A stretch of 7,279 nucleotides of DNA from Ghiorsea sp. (lineage in GTDB: Bacteria > Pseudomonadota > Zetaproteobacteria > Mariprofundales > Mariprofundaceae). Below, in pieces: positions 1 through 7,279 of this stretch (positions are counted from its first letter, which is position 1; the number at the start of each line of letters is the position of its first letter). The notes beneath the pieces were generated by a model, which was given only the letters and a program-made list of their open reading frames with translations, was not told the origin of the DNA and searched no databases. The DNA is taken from NCBI GenBank assembly GCA_027053695.1, contig JALUHL010000210.1:1-7279 (forward strand), in the 5' to 3' direction. The translations under genes were made by a program, and so were the position numbers.

Positions 1-56
1 AAACCCGCAGCACCCGCTCCAATAATGATAACATCCACACTTTTCATCTGCACCAT
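1..56 (-). CDS. NAD(P)/FAD-dependent oxidoreductase, N-terminal fragment
   Basis: Only the first 18 codons lie in the window; the gene continues off the left edge. The reading (MVQMKSVDVIIIGAGAAG) is a hydrophobic beta strand followed by a GxGxxG dinucleotide-binding turn, the Rossmann start of an FAD-binding protein. The exact GAGAAG form is common in the HI0933/YhiN/BaiN-like flavoprotein family, but 18 residues cannot separate this from other FAD oxidoreductases, so the subfamily is inference. The start may be the ATG at 56 or the ATG three codons later at 47; neither has a clear Shine-Dalgarno sequence, and the second puts the glycine motif at the usual distance of about 10 residues from the N-terminus. 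The gene is divergent from thiC and shares its upstream region; nothing links the two functionally. Confidence 0.7.
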   Translation of the reverse strand, partial: MVQMKSVDVIIIGAGAAG

Positions 57-66
57 CTTGAAAACA

Positions 67-2072
<2,006 letters not shown>

Positions 2073-2076
2073 GTGC

Positions 2077-2096
2077 AGCGCCTTGGGTTAGGCGCT
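2077..2096. terminator. Hairpin between convergent thiC and histidine kinase genes
   Basis: AGCGCCT (2077-2083) and AGGCGCT (2090-2096) form a perfect 7-bp, GC-rich stem with a 6-base loop, starting 4 bases after the thiC stop. The hairpin includes the last two codons and TAA stop (2090-2088) of the facing kinase gene. Being symmetrical, it could terminate transcription from both sides. Neither side has a run of T after the stem, so it is not a classical intrinsic terminator; it may act with Rho or only protect the 3' ends. Confidence 0.5.
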
Positions 2097-3965
2097 AAGC
2101 TCTCGACGGATGGCTGCGCATAATTGTTGGATGGTAAAGGGTTTGTTTAGGCGATGAATATGCTCCATATGTTCAAAATCATGGCTTAAAAAGCGCTCTG
2201 TGGAGCTATCTTTATCATAACCTGAGGCAAAGAATATCTTGGCTTTATCATCCATAGTTAAGATATGTTGCGCAGCTTTAATGCCGCCCATTTCAGGCAT
2301 CATAATATCCATGGCTACCACATCAATATCTGATTCTGCATAACGCTTGATAGCTTCAAAACCATTGCTCGCCAGTTCCACCTTATACCCCAAGCTTTCA
2401 AGCGCACCTTTTTGCGCTTGGCACAATACAGCATCATCATCAACCAAAAGCACAGTTTCACCCTTGCCGCGCAAACCTTCATCCACGCTTTCTTGAATAC
2501 TGCTACGCTTGTCGTCTTGATTGAACATAGGCAAATAAATATGGAATGTTGTACCTTGCTTTGGCGTACTATCCACTTCAATGATGCCACCATGCGATTG
2601 GATAGCCCCATCACACATCGCCAAACCCAACCCCGTACCTTCGCCCGTATCCTTGGTGGTAAAGAACGGGTCAAAAATATGCTGTAAATCATTAGCCGCT
2701 ATACCTTCACCATTATCAGACAAACCAATATACAACCAATGTTTACCCGATACAGGATGTTTATCCCGTTGCGATTTGGCTTCTTCAAGCGATGCCACCA
2801 CCAAATTCAATTCAGGCATTTCACAGCTCGACAACGCATCACGCGCATTACTAACAAGGTTCATCAACACCTGTTGTAATTGGGTGGTATTGCCAAACAC
2901 GGGCAAAGGCGTTGAGGTAAGTTTGACGTTAAATTTAATCCTTGAAGGCAGAGTCGATTGTAAGAGTTTGACGGCTTCTTTCATGAATAAGCTTAAGTTA
3001 TAATGGGTTTTATCGACTTCATCTTTGCGTGCATACGTCAATAATTGCTGGGTCATATTCGATGCATGTGCCACCATGCGTTCCACATCATCCAAAGGCT
3101 GCTGCACCTGTGGCACACCTTTGATATGCCGTTGAATCACAAAAAGATTGGCATTGATGCTGGATAAAATACTATTAAAATCATGGGCAACGCCGCCAAC
3201 AAGTGTACCCAAGGCTTCCATTTTTTGCGCCTTGTAAAATTTCTGCTCTGCATCTTTTAATTCTTGGTTGGTCGCCTTATGACTTTCAATTTCCTGTTTT
3301 AATTTTCGATTGCTTGCTTTGAGCTCAAAGGTACGGTTCTCAATTTCTTTTTCTAAGGTTTCTAAAGTGGCATTTAATGTTTCTTGAACTTGCTCAAAGC
3401 TTTGTTGCTTGGCTTGCACTTGCTGCTGCTGACGAATACGCAAAGATTCAAATAAGGCTGCGATAATGGTATAAAATGTGAAGGCAACAAAAAAGAATAT
3501 GGTTTCTAATCCAGAATATGGCGATGTCATCATATCCATATAAGCCAAGGCTTCGATGCCAAGCAATCCCATGGAAAACAATGCAACCCAAGCCAAACCA
3601 CGGGATAATCCAGACACAGCAAAAGCAAGGAATGGGAAAAATGGAATCCAATAAATGCCTGTTCTTTCAAAGCTACCATCGGTAAATAAAAACCAAAACA
3701 AAAGCATTGTACCCATCATGGCAATGTTTTCTTTGCGTTTATAAGTAAGTATTTTTAAAGGGTCAAAATAGGTAAAGGCATACAACAAAGCCAAACCTAT
3801 TTGAAATATAGCTGTGGTGGTGTGGTGGACAAAAAGATGGGCAATAGAGAATCCACCCAAAACCAACATAGACAATACCAGCATCACATTAACCAACTGA
3901 ATACGATATTCGTATGGCCGCTGCTCTTGCTCTGCATTGACTTTAAAATAGGAAAAAATGCTCAA
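2088..3965 (-). CDS. Membrane-bound hybrid sensor histidine kinase with C-terminal receiver domain
   Basis: A 625-aa sensor protein that should autophosphorylate on histidine and pass the phosphate to its own receiver aspartate. Order of parts: about six hydrophobic membrane segments (roughly 21-45, 52-68, 81-95, 104-119, 123-142, 155-173); a coiled coil rich in Q, E and K (about 175-245); a HisKA dimerisation domain with phosphoacceptor H261 in AHDFNSIL; an ATPase domain with N-box N373, G1 box DNGEG (417-421), F box DPFFTTK and G2 box GEGTGLGLAM (441-450); and a receiver domain (about 502-625) with acidic D509-D511, phosphoacceptor D553 in MDIMMPEMGG, S581 and K608. All key residues are present, so both modules look active. 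The HDFN-type histidine box followed by a receiver resembles CckA-like and NtrB-like kinases. No PAS, HAMP or periplasmic domain is evident, so the signal is unknown and is probably sensed in or near the membrane. The start is TTG at 3965; an in-frame stop at 3986-3984 and no ATG between rule out a longer form. The gene begins 32 bases after polA and is probably co-transcribed with it. No partner regulator or phosphotransfer protein is nearby. Confidence 0.93.
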   Translation of the reverse strand: MSIFSYFKVNAEQEQRPYEYRIQLVNVMLVLSMLVLGGFSIAHLFVHHTTTAIFQIGLALLYAFTYFDPLKILTYKRKENIAMMGTMLLFWFLFTDGSFERTGIYWIPFFPFLAFAVSGLSRGLAWVALFSMGLLGIEALAYMDMMTSPYSGLETIFFFVAFTFYTIIAALFESLRIRQQQQVQAKQQSFEQVQETLNATLETLEKEIENRTFELKASNRKLKQEIESHKATNQELKDAEQKFYKAQKMEALGTLVGGVAHDFNSILSSINANLFVIQRHIKGVPQVQQPLDDVERMVAHASNMTQQLLTYARKDEVDKTHYNLSLFMKEAVKLLQSTLPSRIKFNVKLTSTPLPVFGNTTQLQQVLMNLVSNARDALSSCEMPELNLVVASLEEAKSQRDKHPVSGKHWLYIGLSDNGEGIAANDLQHIFDPFFTTKDTGEGTGLGLAMCDGAIQSHGGIIEVDSTPKQGTTFHIYLPMFNQDDKRSSIQESVDEGLRGKGETVLLVDDDAVLCQAQKGALESLGYKVELASNGFEAIKRYAESDIDVVAMDIMMPEMGGIKAAQHILTMDDKAKIFFASGYDKDSSTERFLSHDFEHMEHIHRLNKPFTIQQLCAAIRRELSA

Positions 3966-3970
3966 TCTTA

Positions 3971-3975
3971 CCTCT
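3971..3975 (-). promoter_or_regulatory. Shine-Dalgarno sequence supporting the TTG start of the kinase gene
   Basis: AGAGG on the minus strand lies 5 bases before the TTG at 3965. An in-frame TGA at 3986-3984 closes the frame upstream, and the next in-frame ATG codons fall inside the first membrane segment (M27, M33). Together these make TTG the most likely start. It could mean deliberately modest translation relative to polA. Confidence 0.7.
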
Positions 3976-3997
3976 TTACCCCTTCACTTTTCCTTTA

Positions 3998-6757
3998 CTA
4001 TAGTTGATGAGATTCAAACCAGCTAGTGCCAATGCCAATATCTGCAATCAGGGGCACTTCCAGTGTAACAGCTTGCTCCATGGTTTCCTTCATCATGCCG
4101 GCGACTTCATCCGCGTCACTTGCCGCACATTCCACAATCAATTCATCATGCACTTGCATCATAAGCTGAGCTTCAGGCTTTTCTGCTTTTAAGCGTTTTT
4201 GTAAATCTATCATCGCCACTTTGATAATATCCGCAGCCGAGCCTTGCAGTGGCGCATTGATGGCCGTTCTCTCGGCATAAGCCTTTTGCATGCCATTGCT
4301 GCTGTTGATATCAGGCACTTGCACCCTATGCCCCAAAAGCGTCTCTACGTAACCTTGCGCGCGTGCTTTTTCCAAAGTTTCATCCATAAAAGCTTGCACG
4401 GTAGGATATTGCGCAAAATAAGCCTCAATAAACATCTTGGCATCGCTACGGCTTACATTCAACTGTTTCGCCAAACCAAAAGCACTCATGCCATACAAAA
4501 TACCAAAGTTCACCGCTTTGGCTTGTCTGCGCTGCTCGCCAGTCACTTCCTCTAGCGGAATTTGATTCACTGATGCAGCCGTTGCCGCATGAATATCCAA
4601 GCCATCGGCAAAAGCTTGCCTTAAATTTTTATCCCCTGAGAAATGCGCCATCAAACGCAGTTCAATTTGCGAATAATCCGCTGCAATCAACTTTCTGCCA
4701 TGCTCTGCAACAAAAGATTTGCGAATTTCTCGCCCTTCTTCCGAGCGAATGGGGATATTTTGTAAGTTGGGGTTGGTCGAAGATAAACGACCTGTGGTGG
4801 TTACGGCTTGGTTATACGATGTATGCACCCTACCCGTTGTTTTGTTCACCAATTTCTGCAAAGCATCGGTATAGGTTGATTTAAGCTTGGATAAACTGCG
4901 CACTTCCAAAATCAAGCGCGGCACTTCATGCTCTGCTGCAAGTTTTTCCAACACTTCTTGACCTGTTGCCCACTGCCCAGACTTGGTTTTTTTGCCGCCT
5001 TCAATGCCTAAAGTTTCAAACAATAATACGCCCAACTGCTTGGGTGATTGAATATTAAACTCTTCACCTGCCGCTTTAAAAATTTCAGCCTGCAAGGCAT
5101 CAATGCGTTCGCCAAATCGCGCAGATAAAGCTTGCAACTGCGCCACATCCACAAATGCGCCTGCCCATTCCATATCGGCAAGCACATCAGACAAGGGCAA
5201 TTCAATCTCATCATGCCTTGATAGGCGTCCACCCAATTTTTCTTTGAGCTTTTCGCATAAACGAAGTGTCACTTCCGCATCTTCTGCAGCATAAGGTGCG
5301 GCTTCATCGATGCCCACCAAATCAAAGGTGATTTGTTTAGCGCCTTTGCCTGCAACATCTTCAAATGATCTGCATGTATGCCCCAAATATTTGAGCGCAA
5401 GTTTATCCATGCTCACCGCCTGCCCTGCTTCGAGCACATACGCCATCAGCATGGTATCGTAAACTACGCCTGCCAAATGAATACCTTCACCAAACAAAAT
5501 TTGTCTATCGTATTTACTATGATGCAAACATTTACCTTTATCTTGGGCTTCCAAGAAAGGTTTGAGCGCTTCCAAGACTTGAGCTTTGGGCAGTTGTTTG
5601 GGTGCTTCGCTTAATAAATCAGCGCCCCTATGCGCCACAGGCACATAAAACCCAGCACCTGCTTGCACAGAAAAAGACAATCCCACCAAATCTGCATCAT
5701 GGATATTTAAAGATGTGGTTTCTGTATCAACCGCCACCAGCGTGGCTTGATTCAAAGCTTGTAGCAAGGCATCCAACTTGGTTTCGTCATCCACAGTGAT
5801 GGTGGTTAAAGGCTTTTGCGCTTCAAACACTTCTTCATCTTGTGAAGCTTCATCGGGCGCTAGTGTTGTGGAAGCTGAAATTACGGGAGAAACAGGCGCT
5901 TCATCTCCATCCAAAAATTCTGCGGTTAATCGCCTGAATTCTAGCTCAGCAAACACTTTGGCTAACTTTTCTCGGTTGGGTTCTTGTACTTTCAAATCGT
6001 CCAGTGTTAATGGCAATGGCGTTTGCTCATCCAATGCCACCAGCTCATACGATAATCGCGCATCATCTGCAAATTCAATCAGATTTTCACGGCGTTTGTT
6101 TTGTTTAATTTCATGGGCATGGCTTAAGATACCATCCAAATCGCCGTAGGTATTGATTAACTCCAATGCCGTCTTAGGGCCAATACCTGGCACGCCAGGA
6201 ATATTATCTGCCGAATCCCCTGCAAGTGCGAGCAAGTCTTGAACTTTAGCAGGCTCCACGCCCCACTTTTCTTTGACTTCATCAATACCATATTCTTTGC
6301 GCCGCATGGTATCCAGCATCCAAATCTTATCACCCACCAACTGCATCAAGTCTTTATCGGTAGATACGATGGTCACATCCCAACCTTTGGCTTCGGCTTG
6401 GCGAGCTAGCGTCGCAATCACATCATCGGCTTCGTAGTTTTGCACACAAATTCGCGCAAAATTAAAAGCATCGGTCACTTCATAAACATAATCCCATTGG
6501 GCTGCCAAATCTTCGGGCATGGGTGGTCGGTGCGCCTTGTATTCTGCATACATCTCATTACGAAACGTGCCGCCCTTAGGGTCAAATACCACGGCCACAT
6601 GCGTTGGGCTTAAATCTTTAAGAATAGAGCGCACCATTTGCACATAGCCAAACACAGCATTGGTAGGTTGCCCTTTAGAGTTGCTTAAATTGTGTTTTAC
6701 AGCGTGGAAAGCACGAAAAACATAGTTGGGGCCATCGATAAGAACTAAATGCGGCAT
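3998..6757 (-). CDS. polA: DNA polymerase I
   Basis: Family A DNA polymerase (919 aa; E. coli 928) that removes RNA primers, fills Okazaki gaps and completes repair synthesis. 5' nuclease domain about 1-285, with metal-binding acidic residues D8, D59, E109, D111, D112, D134, D136, D181 and D184 and the helix-hairpin-helix segment PGVPGIGPKTA. A low-complexity acidic linker follows at about 284-316. The 3'-5' proofreading domain (about 318-510) keeps all motifs: D344 and E346 in DTETTS, D417 in KYD, Y489 and D493 in YAAEDAEVT; so it should be active, unlike the degenerate exonuclease of Taq or Bacillus enzymes. Polymerase domain about 520-919: motif A DYSQIELR with D694, motif B with R743, K747, F751 and Y755, motif C QVHDE with D871. 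F751 matches the E. coli phenylalanine that discriminates against dideoxynucleotides. ATG at 6757 has AAGGA 7 bases upstream. The gene follows a probable outer-membrane protein gene after 62 bases and precedes the kinase gene by 32 bases, all on one strand. Confidence 0.98.
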   Translation of the reverse strand: MPHLVLIDGPNYVFRAFHAVKHNLSNSKGQPTNAVFGYVQMVRSILKDLSPTHVAVVFDPKGGTFRNEMYAEYKAHRPPMPEDLAAQWDYVYEVTDAFNFARICVQNYEADDVIATLARQAEAKGWDVTIVSTDKDLMQLVGDKIWMLDTMRRKEYGIDEVKEKWGVEPAKVQDLLALAGDSADNIPGVPGIGPKTALELINTYGDLDGILSHAHEIKQNKRRENLIEFADDARLSYELVALDEQTPLPLTLDDLKVQEPNREKLAKVFAELEFRRLTAEFLDGDEAPVSPVISASTTLAPDEASQDEEVFEAQKPLTTITVDDETKLDALLQALNQATLVAVDTETTSLNIHDADLVGLSFSVQAGAGFYVPVAHRGADLLSEAPKQLPKAQVLEALKPFLEAQDKGKCLHHSKYDRQILFGEGIHLAGVVYDTMLMAYVLEAGQAVSMDKLALKYLGHTCRSFEDVAGKGAKQITFDLVGIDEAAPYAAEDAEVTLRLCEKLKEKLGGRLSRHDEIELPLSDVLADMEWAGAFVDVAQLQALSARFGERIDALQAEIFKAAGEEFNIQSPKQLGVLLFETLGIEGGKKTKSGQWATGQEVLEKLAAEHEVPRLILEVRSLSKLKSTYTDALQKLVNKTTGRVHTSYNQAVTTTGRLSSTNPNLQNIPIRSEEGREIRKSFVAEHGRKLIAADYSQIELRLMAHFSGDKNLRQAFADGLDIHAATAASVNQIPLEEVTGEQRRQAKAVNFGILYGMSAFGLAKQLNVSRSDAKMFIEAYFAQYPTVQAFMDETLEKARAQGYVETLLGHRVQVPDINSSNGMQKAYAERTAINAPLQGSAADIIKVAMIDLQKRLKAEKPEAQLMMQVHDELIVECAASDADEVAGMMKETMEQAVTLEVPLIADIGIGTSWFESHQL

Positions 6758-6764
6758 AAACGAT

Positions 6765-6769
6765 TCCTT
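6765..6769 (-). promoter_or_regulatory. polA Shine-Dalgarno sequence
   Basis: AAGGA on the minus strand, 7 bases before the polA ATG at 6757, an optimal spacing. It fixes the start, which also matches the usual family N-terminus, where a beta strand ending LIDGP begins a few residues in. Confidence 0.8.
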
Positions 6770-6786
6770 ACATAAAAAGTGTAGCT

Positions 6787-6814
6787 ATGATGAAGTAGCA
6801 AAAAAAATGGTCAA
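6787..6814 (-). promoter_or_regulatory. Possible polA promoter
   Basis: On the minus strand, TTGACC (6814-6809) matches five of six -35 bases. After a 16-base spacer, CATCAT (6792-6787) matches four of six -10 bases. The start of transcription would fall near 6780 and leave a leader of about 20 bases that includes the Shine-Dalgarno sequence. A run of eight T (6807-6800) sits inside the spacer. If real, polA and the downstream kinase gene would be transcribed independently of the gene before them. Confidence 0.4.
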
Positions 6815-6819
6815 CTACC

Positions 6820-7279
6820 TTAACGCTCTTCAACTCCATAAGAGTAAGTTAACATTGCCTCTGTAGTTAAGGTATCAAGCTCTCCTTGCAATGCTTGAAG
6901 GCGACCAGCTCCGATACGAAGATCTATTGCACTGTTGATCTTATAATCAAGATATACATTTCCCATATACAACGCCCCTCCACCAACTGAAGTTGCTCCT
7001 CCTCCCCCACCTCCAGCAGCAAACTCTATAGCTAAAGACAAATCATTGAGTAACTCTTGAGATTTATAACCTATACTAACAAAAGCAGCGCCATAGCCAC
7101 CATAGCTACCCCCTTTGGCAGCATACATCATATGAACCCCATAGTAGAAATACTCCGTAAAAAAACGATTCACTATTATCTCAGAGGCAGTTAATGGAAT
7201 GGATGTTGTGCTGCCGCTGGGAAATACCGTATGGTAATTGAATATACCAGCCTCCCATTCATAACGATGTACACTAAAA
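6820..7279 (-). CDS. Probable outer-membrane beta-barrel protein, C-terminal part
   Basis: The reading frame is open from the right edge of the window to the TAA at 6822-6820, giving 152 visible residues; the true start lies outside. A GTG at 7173 could be taken as a start, but the 35 codons before it are free of stops and protein-like (for example YEWEAGIFNY), so this is the tail of a longer gene. The protein consists of short stretches with alternating aromatic/hydrophobic and polar residues (FFTEYFYYGVHMMY, YGAAFVSIGYKS, NVYLDYKIN, IDLRIGAGRL, EAMLTYSYGV), as expected of transmembrane beta strands, joined by glycine-rich turns. A run of six glycines (6997-7014) and a further GGG would be a flexible loop. 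The end resembles a barrel C-terminal strand followed by a short charged tail, EER, rather than ending on the usual aromatic residue. I do not recognise the family. Glycine codons here are mostly GGA and GGG, unlike the GGC and GGT preferred in polA, which may point to a different origin. It lies 62 bases before polA on the same strand. Confidence 0.72.
   Translation of the reverse strand, partial: FSVHRYEWEAGIFNYHTVFPSGSTTSIPLTASEIIVNRFFTEYFYYGVHMMYAAKGGSYGGYGAAFVSIGYKSQELLNDLSLAIEFAAGGGGGGATSVGGGALYMGNVYLDYKINSAIDLRIGAGRLQALQGELDTLTTEAMLTYSYGVEER

Noticed and set aside
2581..3003. A 140-codon open frame on the plus strand, opposite the histidine kinase gene
   Set aside because: It lies wholly antisense to a gene with clear domain motifs, has no plausible Shine-Dalgarno sequence or recognisable motif, and its composition is what the reverse reading of the kinase would give.
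5778..6149. A 123-codon serine-rich open frame on the plus strand, opposite polA
   Set aside because: The serine and asparagine richness follows from reading the opposite strand of the acidic linker and adjacent 5' nuclease region of PolA; there is no independent evidence of coding.
6800..6830. Intrinsic terminator after the outer-membrane protein gene (T8 tract on the minus strand)
   Set aside because: The only stem before the T-run is GGT-5-ACC, three base pairs; too weak to call a terminator, although the T-run could still contribute to pausing.
7171..7173. GTG at 7173 as the start of a 117-aa protein
   Set aside because: The frame stays open for 35 protein-like codons to the window edge and no convincing ribosome site precedes the GTG, so the gene is better read as a truncated 3' part of a longer one.

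Overview
The window reads as ordinary chromosomal DNA of a Gram-negative bacterium, most likely a proteobacterium. ThiC aligns closely, from memory, with the enterobacterial enzyme. DNA polymerase I carries all three activities, including an intact proofreading exonuclease. The rightmost gene looks like an outer-membrane beta-barrel protein. Base composition looks moderately AT-leaning by eye. I cannot place the organism further; a gamma- or zetaproteobacterium would fit, but that is a guess.

Layout from left to right. At 1-56 is the 5' end of a minus-strand flavoprotein gene, divergent from thiC. The 57-185 gap holds a possible promoter and a small inverted repeat but no recognisable TPP riboswitch. 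thiC (plus strand, to 2072) makes the HMP-P half of thiamine. It converges on a minus-strand block and is separated from it by a 15-base gap, with a perfect 7-bp hairpin that includes the stop codon of the facing gene. The minus-strand block reads, in transcription order: the 3' part of a probable outer-membrane protein gene (running off the right edge, stop at 6820), polA (6757 to 3998), then a membrane-bound hybrid histidine kinase (3965 to 2088).

polA has a good Shine-Dalgarno sequence and a plausible promoter in the 62-base gap before it. The kinase gene starts 32 bases after the polA stop, at a TTG codon with its own Shine-Dalgarno sequence, so the two are probably co-transcribed. The kinase has six predicted membrane segments, a coiled coil, an HDFN-type phosphoacceptor histidine, an ATPase domain and a C-terminal receiver domain. 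No dedicated response regulator is visible beside it.

There are no tRNA or rRNA genes, CRISPR arrays, insertion sequences or phage genes here, and no undescribed multi-gene system that I can support. The points worth a second look are modest: thiC without its usual riboswitch, the sensor kinase coupled to polA, the hairpin shared by two convergent gene ends, and the glycine-rich outer-membrane protein gene with codon use unlike polA.
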